Origin: Aphelenchoides besseyi
Lineage: Eukaryota; Nematoda; Chromadorea; Rhabditida; Aphelenchoididae
Direction: 5' to 3'
Assembly (NCBI GenBank): GCA_024699855.1
Contig: JAMPIQ010000001.1
Coordinates: forward strand, 5,766,001 to 5,830,000
DNA length: 64,000 nucleotides
In this document: positions 54,164 to 64,000 of the stretch, one piece after another
Numbering within the stretch: position 1 is the stretch's first letter
How the letters are laid out: every line of letters starts with the position of its first letter
Notes under the pieces: generated by a model
Database searches by the model: none
What the model saw: the letters and a program-made list of their open reading frames with translations, nothing else
Told to the model about the DNA's origin: nothing
Made by a program: the position numbers and the translations under genes

Positions 54164-57100
54164 ACTCCACTAATCAGCAAAAACCTAAATGGTGCGGCGG
54201 GTGCACGTAGTGGCATAGAACCGGTGACTTCGGTCACACCTAGTCCCTGTGCTAACCGTGTATTTAGCCCGCACGATGTCAATCCTATTGGTATTGAGAG
54301 ACTAGGTGAAGCAGACAATGTTGGCACCGAACCCCGGCGTCGACAAGCGTGGCAAACCCTCAGGCAACCGGCCGAGCAATCAGCCAGCACTGGGGAGCCG
54401 CAGATACCCCCTCCTTCACGGACGGGGAAGGCCGCAAAGTGGACAGAAGAGGAGACTGAGATTTTGGTTTGTTGTTATGTTTTGGCAAAGCAACATCAGA
54501 TTGGGAAGTTATCGTGGACAAGTTTCTTAGCCATCTGGAATATAGTACGTGAAACACGGACAGATTTCCCGGAACGGTCGGCGAAATCATTGACAGCTAA
54601 ATACTCGAAGTTTACGCAGAGTAGTGAGTACAAACCTTCGGAGGTTATGAAACGAATGAATGAGTGCTATGAATTGATGAACGGTGCTATTCGAGCAAGC
54701 AGGCCGGTTGCTAACCGTGACTCATTGGACCGTAGATTACAGACTAGCGGGCGTCCGAGTGACGACGCATCTTCGGATGTTGAGTTGCTTCCTGAGAACA
54801 CTCTCATGGCAGGGCGAACAGAAGTGAGTGAGTCAGCGGTGTATGCGAACGAGTCTGTTGAATTGCTGGACGCTGAGATACTCGAACCTGAAACTCAAAA
54901 TTTCGAACTTCCTGTTCGGGAACAAGGAAATGACGGAGAAGTTGGTCGAACGCGAAACGTTGTGGCATTTGAGGGCCCGGGAGGAGCAGTTGGAGACGTC
55001 GAGGAAAGTCCGGAGAGTGTCATTGGATATAGTGGCGAAGACTCAGTATCCGGACCTAGTAACGGCGAACCTTCAGCGCCTGTTTTGAGCGAGTTACGCG
55101 TGCATGCAGTAGCAGTTCAAACGGCAGCCAAGATCCCCGGTCCGAGCAAAAAGCGAGTTGGAAATGGGAATAACTATGTGAGAAAGAATGAGGATATTCG
55201 GAGAATGGACCGAATTAAGGAGTTAGCCGAAAAGGGAATCACGGACTTTACTGAGTTCCACAAGCTATTTAAGCTGTTTTTCTATGAAGCGCTTAAGAAC
55301 AGAAAGGGTAACGAACGACGGAAAGTGAAACTGCAAAAGGTCGAGGACGAGAAGTGGGAGTGGTGTAACAGAGTCGTTAATATACATGTCAACGGCGAGG
55401 GAAACCGCCGAAGCGTAGAAGAGCTGTTTAGGCTTAACTGCGCTGTGTATGCTTGTGGTCGTGTCCTTCACGCCCAAGCTGCACTAAGATTGAATGAGAG
55501 CGAGACGGAGCGTCGCACTTGGTACGAAGTTCAGAAGACGGAGGAGCGAAGTCTGCGTATTCGAATTTCTTGGATAACAGATGAGCTCAGCCGCCGTCGC
55601 GCCGGGACACCGCCCACGGATCGTCAGAAGAAGAATTTCGCGAAAGTTCGTAACCGCTACGCCAATATACGTTCAACAGATGAGTTGGCTAGACGGTTGT
55701 GTGCCCTTAAAGGACAGTTAGATGGACTGAAACGACGGGTTAATTTGAGATTGAGCCAGGAGAAACGAATTGCACTTCGGCGAAAGCCGGTGCGGTTCCT
55801 ACTTGCTGGTGGTGATAGAGCGAGTAGCAGCGATGCTACAAGCAAAACTTGTGAAAGTGTTCGGGAGTACTGGAAACCTATTGTTGGTGAGAGTAGAAGG
55901 TTCGAGAGAACTGGAGCACTTGCTGCATGGGAGACTGGTTTACCGAATGTTAGCTCGTCGTTGGGAAGTCTAGCTGATAATTTGGAACAATGGAACAAAC
56001 AGCTGAAGAAAGTGAGACCCATGAAAGCACCCGGTCCCGATGCAATCCCGAATTTACTTTGGAAACGTATCGGTGCAGCCAGTCGAAAGCTTTTTGATTG
56101 GCTGTGGACCTCAACAACGAAACGGCTGAAAATTCCTCAATGGTTTGCAGTCGGACGGGTAATCTTATTGGCGAAGGGTGGAAACCCTGAGGACCCTGGA
56201 AATTACCGGCCGATTGCTTGTTTGAATACATGCTATAAGTTAGTAACGGCTCATCTCGCTTTTTGGTTACGGAGTCACCTTGATGCACATAACATCCTGC
56301 CTGGGGAGCAGATTTCATGTAGAAAAGGTGTATGGGGTTGTACTCATGCGCAGGTCCTTGACCAGTGCTTGACTACTGATGCCAAATATACCAAAGCCGG
56401 AACGGCTAAGAGTAACCTCTCTGTAGCCTGGGTTGATTTCGCGAAGGCATTTGACTCGGTGCCTCATTCGTATGTGAATTATTTGTTGAAGCGTGTTAGC
56501 TTAGACCGTCGTGTTCATACACTGATTGCGGACTTGATGAAGAAGAATAAAGTAAAGTATGAGGTTCGAAGCGATGACAAAACGCACACTAGTAAGTATT
56601 TGCCTATCAAGAACGGTGTGCTGCAGGGTGATTCATTGAGTCCATTGATGTTTTGCCTTGCGGTTACGCCAATATCAAACCATCTTAATAGAAGCTTTGA
56701 GTCGGTGGAAACTGCCTATGGTAGCGTACACTCACGTGGGGCAAGTGGTGACGGGAACAGACGCCCTCTGACCCTGAATCACTTGTTCTATATGGACGAC
56801 CTGAAACTCTATAATCGAACACAGGATGGAGCAAGGAGAATGTTGGGAGAGGTCGAGAAGCTTGGCAATGCTATAGGGCTTCGACTTAATCCCAAGAAGT
56901 GTGCAATTGCTACGTCGCGACAGGTTAACCCACAACCTGGTAGTTCCACATACGAATCCATCAAGTTGCTGGGCTCGCAGGATGTGTATAAGTATCTAGG
57001 TGTAGAGCAAGGCATTGAAGTGGCTGAAGGCGTTGCGTGGGAGCGTATCGAAGGTGTTATGCTTAAGCGAGTAGACAAGATATTGGCTGTTGACCGGATG

Positions 57101-58489
57101 GCACGTCAAACTGTCGTCGATATTAACTCGGTCGTCATGCCGGTAGCTAGCTACTTGTTCGGAAACGTGTTGGTTGGGCATGGCATGTTTGCCTCTCAAA
57201 TAAAGAAATGCATAGAATTCGATATGGAGTTGCGTAAGAAACTTACCGACGCCAAGTTCCGGTTTAAGGTTGCGTCCGCCGCAAGGACGTACGTCGACCC
57301 CCGGATGGGCGGATTAGGCCTGAAATCAGTTGAATTGGTGTTGTATGAGAGTGTAGTCCAAGGCTTCGCTTACATGCAGTGTCGAAACGATTTGATAACA
57401 GCATCGGGTTTGTTTCACTCCCTGCTAGCACGAAGTAAACGCACGTTAACGGCTGATTTCATTGCAACCCTAGAGAAATTCCAATTAAAAGATGTCGTGG
57501 CGTTTTCGAAAGAGCGTCGCGGTATCAGTGTAAGAGTGGAGCCGGGAGGCGATGAAGCTTGGTACACAAATCCGACACAAGCGAGTCGGAAGGTCAAAAA
57601 GCTGATACGCAAAGAGTTTTACAAGAGGATGTTTGAGGACTGGAGCAGATTGCCGCGTGCTGGGGTAGTGATATTGCACACGATTGAAGGGAAGGAGCCG
57701 ACGATTGATCTGGAGCTTTCATTTTTGTGGAATGCGAAGGGTTGTTTGTCTAAGCTCAATTATCGAAACGTGATTGCGGTTCAGGAGATGTGTGTGCTTT
57801 GTGATAGTTCGGGTGCTGAAACAAGAAGAATCTGTCGTAGATGTAAGTCTGCACCAGAAACCGTGCAGCACGTCGTATCGGGTTGTCCGTTCTTTCGTAC
57901 TACGGTAGTGATTCCTCGACACAACTCGGTATGCCGCGCTCTGTACGGTGGTTTATGTAAGCTATATGGGATAGCATTAACGCACTACACCCAACCGATC
58001 ATCACGCCAGTGAGATCTGAACGTAACACGGTTGAGATTTGGTACGATCTCCCCGTCACTACTCCTCATCCAATGAAGCACAATCGGCCAGACTTCGTTA
58101 TATTTGACAAGGTGAATGGGCGTATACAGATTGTAGAAATCGGTGTAGCGTGGCTAACTGCGTTAGACAAGATGGAAGCAGTTAAGTATCAAAAGTATGC
58201 TGTCAACTCAACTGTGAGTGATAGTGAAACGATGTCAATTCCTTATTACCCGGATGAGAATAACTTGAGAAAGGTGGTGTCGGATATCTATGGTAAAGAC
58301 TACCCAGGTGGGGTGACTGTGATTTCGATACTTATCGGTACCTGCGGTGAAGTCAAGGCGAATGTATTATCGAACTTGAAAGAGTTAGGCTTCCCGACCC
58401 GCACTGCGAAAGCGGTGTTGGAGCGCATCCAGCGAGCTGCAGTGCTAGATACGAGTAGACTGGTGAGAGCTCATTTGAACGTACGGTGA
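54164..58489 (+). CDS. R4 retrotransposon polyprotein (RT + endonuclease)
   Basis: Open from 54164 (after a stop at 54161) to 58489, about 1440 codons. In order (residues counted from 54224): a Myb/SANT-like DNA-binding domain at about 70-130 (KWTEEETEILVCCYV); reverse transcriptase at about 590-900 with KAPGPDAIPNLLWK, AWVDFAKAFDSVPHS, NGVLQGDSLSPLMF and the catalytic FYMDDLKLY; a CCHC finger at about 1205 (CRRCKSAPETVQHVVSGC); and a restriction-like endonuclease at about 1285-1310 (RPDFVIFDKVNG..IVEIG). The enzyme nicks 28S and primes reverse transcription from the nick. No in-frame ATG precedes the SANT domain; the first lies near residue 139. Initiation is therefore probably non-AUG, or the ATG lies elsewhere. 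Confidence 0.92.
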   Translation, partial: TPLISKNLNGAAGARSGIEPVTSVTPSPCANRVFSPHDVNPIGIERLGEADNVGTEPRRRQAWQTLRQPAEQSASTGEPQIPPPSRTGKAAKWTEEETEILVCCYVLAKQHQIGKLSWTSFLAIWNIVRETRTDFPERSAKSLTAKYSKFTQSSEYKPSEVMKRMNECYELMNGAIRASRPVANRDSLDRRLQTSGRPSDDASSDVELLPENTLMAGRTEVSESAVYANESVELLDAEILEPETQNFELPVREQGNDGEVGRTRNVVAFEGPGGAVGDVEESPESVIGYSGEDSVSGPSNGEPSAPVLSELRVHAVAVQTAAKIPGPSKKRVGNGNNYVRKNEDIRRMDRIKELAEKGITDFTEFHKLFKLFFYEALKNRKGNERRKVKLQKVEDEKWEWCNRVVNIHVNGEGNRRSVEELFRLNCAVYACGRVLHAQAALRLNESETERRTWYEVQKTEERSLRIRISWITDELSRRRAGTPPTDRQKKNFAKVRNRYANIRSTDELARRLCALKGQLDGLKRRVNLRLSQEKRIALRRKPVRFLLAGGDRASSSDATSKTCESVREYWKPIVGESRRFERTGALAAWETGLPNVSSSLGSLADNLEQWNKQLKKVRPMKAPGPDAIPNLLWKRIGAASRKLFDWLWTSTTKRLKIPQWFAVGRVILLAKGGNPEDPGNYRPIACLNTCYKLVTAHLAFWLRSHLDAHNILPGEQISCRKGVWGCTHAQVLDQCLTTDAKYTKAGTAKSNLSVAWVDFAKAFDSVPHSYVNYLLKRVSLDRRVHTLIADLMKKNKVKYEVRSDDKTHTSKYLPIKNGVLQGDSLSPLMFCLAVTPISNHLNRSFESVETAYGSVHSRGASGDGNRRPLTLNHLFYMDDLKLYNRTQDGARRMLGEVEKLGNAIGLRLNPKKCAIATSRQVNPQPGSSTYESIKLLGSQDVYKYLGVEQGIEVAEGVAWERIEGVMLKRVDKILAVDRMARQTVVDINSVVMPVASYLFGNVLVGHGMFASQIKKCIEFDMELRKKLTDAKFRFKVASAARTYVDPRMGGLGLKSVELVLYESVVQGFAYMQCRNDLITASGLFHSLLARSKRTLTADFIATLEKFQLKDVVAFSKERRGISVRVEPGGDEAWYTNPTQASRKVKKLIRKEFYKRMFEDWSRLPRAGVVILHTIEGKEPTIDLELSFLWNAKGCLSKLNYRNVIAVQEMCVLCDSSGAETRRICRRCKSAPETVQHVVSGCPFFRTTVVIPRHNSVCRALYGGLCKLYGIALTHYTQPIITPVRSERNTVEIWYDLPVTTPHPMKHNRPDFVIFDKVNGRIQIVEIGVAWLTALDKMEAVKYQKYAVNSTVSDSETMSIPYYPDENNLRKVVSDIYGKDYPGGVTVISILIGTCGEVKANVLSNLKELGFPTRTAKAVLERIQRAAVLDTSRLVRAHLNVR

Positions 58490-59081
58490 TAAGCTGGAAG
58501 ATAACTTGAGTTGACTCAGAACACGACTTTGAACTTAGATGCCTCTCGAAGTTGTTGTTGAATGTTGAGACCCCCCGATTGTGTGGGAGAAGTGAAACTG
58601 TAGTTGAGGAAGAGGAGACTAAGGGCGAGTGGCTGTGTAGCACGACCAGCTCACTTCGTGTGCAGTTGGAGGCCTGCCGAAAGTTTGGTGGATCGTTGTA
58701 GTAGTTCGCTCAGCTCTTCAAAACCAATCTTACTACTATGATGTGAAGCTGAATATAAGGATGGCCCACGTCCCACTAAATGTGGAGTGCCCGGATGCCT
58801 TAGTTCGTTGGAATCGGTGAAGGGAGTAACAGAGACGTCTTGATAAAGAGAATTGGCAATAACGACGAGGAGCGGTGTCAGATTGAGGTTGAAGGATTTG
58901 TCTACTTTGTGGTCTAATCCATGGGTTTACCCATGGCATTCTAAGCGGTTAGTCCTTAGGGACAGGTAGTGGATTTAACTACTTAAACAAAGCTCTGTGG
59001 AGGTTGAATGTCGGTTTCGCGGCCGATAGGTGTTACCCGAGAAGCAGACAAGGTACCCGGTGACGGGCCCTCCGCCAAAGC
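58490..59081 (+). other. R4 3' untranslated region
   Basis: About 590 nt from the stop to the 28S junction. In R2/R4-type elements this region folds and is recognised by the reverse transcriptase. No poly(A); it ends ..CCGCCAAAGC before the second target-site copy. Confidence 0.7.
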
Positions 59082-59098
59082 GTGACGCGCACGAATGG
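59082..59098 (+). other. R4 target-site duplication, right copy
   Basis: Second copy of GTGACGCGCACGAATGG, here continuing into uninterrupted 28S (ATTAACGAG). Confidence 0.85.
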
Positions 59099-59124
59099 AT
59101 TAACGAGATTCCCACTGTCCCTAA

Positions 59125-59164
<40 letters not shown>

Positions 59165-59171
59165 CAAAGAC

Positions 59172-59209
<38 letters not shown>

Positions 59210-59647
59210 TGACTTTGTGAAGAATCATGCATGGTGTAGCATAAGTGGGAGTGTTTCGGCACGCCAATGAAATACCACTACTTTCATCGTTTCCTTACTT
59301 ATTCGGTTAGACGGGAAACGCACGCCTTCGCGGTGTGCTTGTGTTTGGTGTTAAGTTCGTGCGAACGGACGAGCCGCGCCGAAGACAGTGTCAGGCGGGG
59401 AGTTTGACTGGGGCGGTACATCTATCAAACAGTAACGTAGGTGTCCTAAGGTAAGCTCAGTAAGGACGGAAACCTTACGTAGAGTAAAAGGACAAAAGCT
59501 TACTTGATCTTGATTTCCAGTACGAATACAGACCGCGAAAGCGTGGCCTACCGATCTTTTTGATTTGTAAAGTTTACAGCAAGAGGTGTCAGAAAAGTTA
59601 CCACAAAGATAACTGGCTTGTGGCAGCCAAACGTCCATAGCGACGTT

Positions 59648-59685
<38 letters not shown>

Positions 59686-59727
59686 CGTAGCAGAATGCGC
59701 AAAGCGTTGGATTGTTCACCCACTAAT

Positions 59728-59774
<47 letters not shown>

Positions 59775-60182
59775 TCCTACTGTCGAATTCGTTGTTGCAA
59801 TAGTAATCCTGCTTAGTACGAGAAAAACAGCAGGTTCAGACAATTGGTTTATGCGCTCGTCCGATCGGACGCTGGTGCGACGCTACCATCTGGGGGATTA
59901 CAACTGAATGCCTCTAAGTTGGAAGTCCGTCTAGTCAGGTTGACAATACTCTCGTGCCCCGGTGTCGGGCGGTACTCTTATGCGTTGCACTCGCGTGCGG
60001 CGTAGCTCAAACCCCGTAGTTGGCCTTGCCTCGTGGTTTAACTACCGCTTGGTTGTCGATTCCATACGACTTTGTGTGGTGTAATGTCGGGGTGCAAGAT
60101 CGCCTGAATACGACTTGACTACTGGTCAAGGGGTTGTAAGCAGCAGAGCAGTCTTTACACTGCGATCTGTTGAGACTACCCT
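59082..60182 (+). rRNA. 28S rRNA, 3' part downstream of R4
   Basis: Resumes with the repeated target and ATTAACGAGATTCCCACTGT, then CGAAACCACAGCCAAGGGAA, GTGTTTCGGCACGCC-like helices, TAACTGGCTTGTGGCAGCCA, AATCCTGCTTAGTACGAGAA and the 3' end near CACTGCGATCTGTTGAGAC. The end was set by similarity to other animal 28S ends and is approximate. Confidence 0.88.
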
Positions 60183-60529
60183 TTGATCGGATGAATCTGT
60201 TTTCGTCCACTTCATTATTGTATCTTCTACCTGAAGACTTGGTCCGGCTGTTGGCTTCAATGACTAGTGACAAGTCAGCAGTTGGACCTTTTTTATCGCT
60301 TACTTCCAATTACTTTATCCCGCGTATTTGGACTTGTACTTGTTTTAATAATAAACCAGATTTCCATTGAAGACGATCTTTTATTTCTTCAGAATCTTAG
60401 CACTTTAATTCATTCGTTAATCCACTAAGTTTGTTAACTGCTCAATAACACCTGCAATTTATTCTTTCTTAATTTAATACGAAACAGACACGAATTTGTA
60501 ACGACTTAAAATACTGTTCTCTTAATTGA
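60183..60529. other. Downstream rDNA flank, no gene seen
   Basis: About 350 nt after the 28S end, turning AT-rich. An AATAAA-like motif occurs near 60350. No second rDNA unit follows, so this is an isolated, defective copy within the window. Confidence 0.4.
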
Positions 60530-60844
60530 ATGTCATCTGCTCGGCCTCAAAAAATCTGTAGAAATGAGTTCAGTACTTCATGGCTCCAGGATGCTTTAAT
60601 CTCTCAAGGGCGAATGATTTGTGTTCGACCTTTCATTCACCTACAGCAAGCAATGAATCTGAGCGTTTGTTTGTCGACAGATATAACCGAGCATCAATTT
60701 TTGTTGAAAAGCTTAATCGATGAGACAATTCAAATCGATTCTCTTCCAACTCTGTTCAAGTATGAGCTTCCTACAAGAACAATAATCAGCTATAACGAAT
60801 ATCCAGTTGTGCAATTACAACAGACATCAATTAGGATTCTCTGA
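60530..60844 (+). CDS. Hypothetical protein
   Basis: Single open frame of 104 codons from ATG 60530 (MSSARPQKICRNEFSTSWLQ) to 60844. Composition is protein-like, without TM or signal peptide. No neighbours or splice sites support it and no family was recognised. Confidence 0.3.
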   Translation: MSSARPQKICRNEFSTSWLQDALISQGRMICVRPFIHLQQAMNLSVCLSTDITEHQFLLKSLIDETIQIDSLPTLFKYELPTRTIISYNEYPVVQLQQTSIRIL

Positions 60845-61356
60845 TTTGTTTATAACTTACTTGTTCTGTAAAATTCTCAGATATCTACTCACGGTTCTAC
60901 AAGCTTTGATCAATCCTAAACTAAACCTTCTATTGATTCCACTCAAAAGCTCGGATTACTTTTGACCACAGGACTTTTGAATAGAGCTATAAATCCGATA
61001 GTTTAGCGGCACAGGATCTCGAACTAATTCATTTTCTTCTGCAAAATCATCGAACAGATCCGAACGTTAAAATCACCCGTTGAACTATTGACCGGAGTTT
61101 AGTGAGATCGAGTGATTCTGAACAATCGGTGCAAGAAATCACTCGACGTCTACTCTCGGACGACGTATTCTTTTCAATCAACGAGAAAGCACTCAATCGT
61201 CACTTGCAACTAATCGACAAGTGACAGGAAACTGTCAACAACCATGACATCAATTCTGCTCCCTTTCAACTTCAGCTCAGTAAATCAAAAACACGATTAC
61301 TCGCTTGTATTCTTTTTCAAACACTCACAGATCATTCCCAACGGACGGCTAAAGGT
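60845..61356. other. Intergenic, no gene seen
   Basis: About 500 nt AT-rich between two weak reading frames. Confidence 0.35.
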
Positions 61357-61960
61357 TTATTCGCTCATTCGAAAAGAACAACAGCAGAGAAATGAGTGGA
61401 GATTAGATGTCGGTACGAGTGTCGTCAGTGATTTGTGCTGCAATGGTTGGCTCTTCGGTCGTTCTTCGGTCGTAACATCGGTTGTGACATCAGTCGTCGC
61501 ACGCGCCGTGGTTGGTTGGATGGTCTTTGCTTGCGGCGTCGTAGTTTGAGGAGTTGTGGCCCGAGATGAGATTTCACGAGCAGTCGTCGTTTCCGATTGA
61601 ATAGGCCCGAGTTTAAACGACTTGGATCGGACTTGTAGAGTAGTCGCATCCAAAGCCGCAATTTCTGCACTGACCTTCATTTTGCTATCAAGCGCCTTCT
61701 TTGCCTCTACCAACTCTTTTTTCACTAGCTCGAAAAGATTGTTCGTGTTCTTGCGCTTCGAGCTTCTTGGCGGAATCGTCAGGCTACGACTTTGCTTCCT
61801 TCATCTTCTTCAAAGCATTGGCCGACTTCTTCTGGTGGGCGTTGCGATGGATTTGATGCAAGGTGAGACGTCCCGGCAAACTTTTGCGACGTGCAATCTC
61901 AAGCGGACAGGCGACGACCGGCAGACCAATGGCGAGGGATGTAGACCGCACGATCGGACG
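61357..61960 (-). pseudogene. Basic/coiled-coil gene remnant with Thr-rich tail
   Basis: On the minus strand, a basic segment (EIARRKSLPGRLTLHQIHRN, then KKSANALKKMKEAKS) ends in a stop near 61794. Another frame continues with VKKELVEAKKALDSKMKVSA and a Thr/Ala-rich repeat (TTPQTTTPQAKTIQP..) to 61357. The two parts look like one decayed gene with a frame break, or two exons with a missed intron. No family recognised. Confidence 0.3.
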
Positions 61961-62212
61961 CGAATGGCAGAAATTGGCCTACAACCAAATGAATTGAAAC
62001 ATCGCATCGAAGTACTCGCAGCAAACCAGCAACAAACATTTAACTACTAATTGTTGTTGTTTTAATCGAATAAAATCTTCGTACCAACTAGACTTTGCAG
62101 AGTTCAAAAAACAAAGCAGATTAACATCAAAATAATCGTTATTCCATTTCCGCTCACGTCCTCGGTTACTCGCACAAAACTGAAGAGTAACCTGAGAACC
62201 TGGCTGGAAGTG

Positions 62213-62479
62213 TCAAACGATCCGCGTAGTTATACTAGGAATCTGCTCTTCGATTGAACCGTTTGGTCATTCCACGCGCTAAATTAGTTTACTAGTTGAG
62301 AAGTAAACAGTAAACGTAAATTAGCGCGCTGATTGACCAGCGGAGAGAAGAGCAGAGGAATGAGAGGAGAAGGAATGAGACGATGGAGTGACTGTTTGGA
62401 CTCATTTCCACGGTTTATATGCTGCCCGAATAAGGCTATCGAAGCTGCAGAAGGCGGTACCCGCACTCAAATATGCAAT
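62213..62479 (-). repeat. Dispersed 270-bp repeat, copy B (inverted)
   Basis: Inverted copy of 33489-33765, including the internal near-palindrome with CGCGCTAA arms (about 62277-62330), the CT-rich strand and the TATA-like stretch. Confidence 0.75.
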
Positions 62480-64000
62480 GGCTGCCAGTGATTGGAACTG
62501 ACAAGGCGGTTGAGACCTCTCCGTAGACAAAAGAAAACAAATTCACTAATTGATCGGCGTTCCAATCAGATTGTTTTCTCATTCCCACGCTTTTCCCGAG
62601 GTAATTCTGAATTTGAACAAGATTGGCGGCGTCCTTTAGAATGCAATCACAACAATCATTGAGCTGTTAGCTTCAGGTCATATTCTTATGTGAACTTGGA
62701 CAGAAGATTGTTGGCCAATTCGAATTTTATTGGACAAAAATGCAGTTTATTGCTGTCACTTGTTGCTCTGTTACTGACGATCAATTTCTGACGATTTCAC
62801 CGGATTCATTATAGCTTTTTGTGTGTATGCTTTCGATCCCAATTTATCTACTGTCTAACTTCAGCTCGCAAAACTTCTGGATTCTCATCCGCTCATGAAC
62901 AAGTGTGCGAAATTGCAGATGAGCACCATCAGTGTGAAGAACTGCACCAACTTTGTAACTTCGCGCGATTTCTGACAAAATGTTCGGCTTTAAAGCGCTC
63001 TCATTTCTCTCTCAGTTATCCGATAGCTGCAAGTTTAAGTACAATGAATGGCCAAACGTTTGGGCTTTTAGTTGATATAATATGATCGTAGATTGTCATG
63101 AAGATCCCCGCGCTAAATCCATTTGCGTGAAGAACGTGTCATAGAAGGGAATCAAGAGTCGTGTTTTAGCTCAGTGGCTGATAAGCGTTTGTTAGTATTT
63201 GCATGCTTTGAGTTCATTAATTTGAGTTGCTGTTCTGTTGATCGCATGTTTCGACAGCCACTGGTTCTCGAGTGACAGTCATCTGAAGTGGGCTTCTCAG
63301 ACATCCCATAGCTAATATCCTCCTCTCTTATATTCCGTTTGATTCTACTAACTATGTCTCAACTTCAATGTTCACTTAATTTAATATTATAGCAGTCAAT
63401 CCCAATCAACTTCGTAGTCAGCATTATGAACTCAAATTTAAGTGACTTCTAATGTTTGCAGTTTTGGGCTCGCTGATGAGTGATGGATAATTTGATGATT
63501 TTAATAATTAAATTTCGAGATTTTAATTTAGACTTATTGTCAGATCGTTTAAAGTCCAACACCCACATCTTATCGAAATACGAGAATTAAATACATAAAT
63601 TCTCAGTCCTTCCGGCATTAGCGAATAAGGTGATCATCTTGCAATCTGCTCTGATTTGTTTCTGTTGGTTGATCGGTAGTTGGTCCTAAAACTCCTATTC
63701 TATTGACCACCATAAACTTAATGTTTTGCGTTGACACAACTCTAAATGATCAGCGATAAGTGCGTTTATCCAATTTGCCTTAAGCTCTCCAAATAATTAG
63801 ACCTGGATAAGTCTGTTAATTGGGTGGATTGCAAAGTTGGAGGTGAGAACGAAGATAGTGTAAGCTACCGATAATTCAGTATTTGGGCTTTCTTGCCGGG
63901 AATTTTGTCCTAGTTTTTATTGGATTGCTCTTTTTCAACTCGTTTTGTGCTGTCTAGTTGCGAATTTCACAACTAAAGTCACGGGGAATTCGATTAGTTT
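62480..64000. other. Intergenic, with a diverged copy of the orphan exon
   Basis: Mostly AT-rich. At 62866-62960, after an acceptor-like ttcag, a frame reads LLDSHPLMNKCAKLQMSTIS, similar to the NRCVELQNFTI core of the repeats at 7.9 and 50.8 kb. A signal-like SLVALL segment lies upstream at about 62757. A TAGCTCAGTGG A-box-like motif at about 63170 has no matching B box. No other gene was recognised. Confidence 0.4.

Larger units (their letters stand above)
53961..59081 (+). mobile_element. R4-type site-specific non-LTR retrotransposon in 28S
   Basis: About 5.1 kb inserted in 28S between the classic R2 site (AAGGTAGC/CAAATG, near 53921) and the R1 site (ACTGTCCCTA/.., near 59125). This is the position known for nematode R4 elements. 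It is flanked by a 15-17 bp target duplication, has one long reading frame with reverse transcriptase and a restriction-like endonuclease, a 5' leader of about 200 nt, a 3' UTR of about 590 nt and no poly(A) tail. The element looks full-length and intact. Confidence 0.92.

Noticed and set aside
63166..63240. Possible tRNA gene (TAGCTCAGTGG A-box-like)
   Set aside because: No B box at the right distance and no cloverleaf.
1..64000. CRISPR array, bacterial operon or plasmid features
   Set aside because: Spliceosomal introns throughout and eukaryotic rRNA; no regularly spaced direct repeats seen.

Overview
This window is metazoan nuclear DNA, most likely from a nematode. Genes are small and closely packed, and introns are mostly 36-50 nt. 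A splice-acceptor AG often lies within a few bases of the start codon, which suggests spliced-leader trans-splicing. The gene content (MATH-BTB, UGT and rapidly evolving secreted or membrane proteins) fits a nematode. The 28S gene carries an R4-type retrotransposon, a family first described from nematode rDNA. The variable-region style of the small 18S piece looks enoplean/dorylaimian to me, but that placement is a weak inference. All protein names come from motif recognition and manual splicing; no database search was run.

Region by region. 1-545: remains of an LTR retrotransposon (LTR end, primer-binding site, broken gag start). 1.8-31.2 kb is a housekeeping block: MATH-BTB protein, a CENP-A-like histone H3 variant, DNA polymerase delta small subunit (POLD2, minus), a four-TM protein (minus), thymidine kinase 1, an Argonaute-like fragment, a small membrane coiled-coil protein (minus), RPS23, a secreted small heat-shock-like protein, a small basic protein, MICU1 (minus), a globin, a PP2C phosphatase, a neuropeptide-receptor-like GPCR, a POLD3-like polymerase delta subunit (minus), an LAPTM4-like lysosomal protein and a full TANGO1/MIA3 gene. 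31.2-45.5 kb is accessory: a Ly6-like secreted protein, a broken Tc1/mariner, a tRNA-derived SINE-like unit, a Merlin (ISXO2-type) transposon inside an unknown gene, an acidic protein, a cluster of C2H2 zinc-finger genes with a shared unknown N-terminal domain, and a nematode-style unknown gene on the minus strand. 46-50.6 kb: a UDP-glucuronosyltransferase whose second intron was hit by a small Merlin-like element with 8-bp target duplication, then a type II membrane protein (minus). 51.1-60.2 kb: a defective rDNA unit in which the 5' part of 18S is fused to the 3' half of 28S, with the 28S interrupted by a full-length R4 element. 60.2-64 kb: mostly non-coding, with repeats also found earlier in the window.

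Functional links: POLD2, the POLD3-like protein and TK1 all serve DNA synthesis; TANGO1 and LAPTM4-like act in the secretory/lysosomal system; MICU1 gates mitochondrial calcium uptake. There is no sign of operon-like functional grouping beyond close spacing. The most notable items are the R4/rDNA chimera, the CENP-A-like histone, TANGO1 in an apparent nematode, the Merlin insertion inside a 42-nt intron, and the zinc-finger family with an unrecognised domain.
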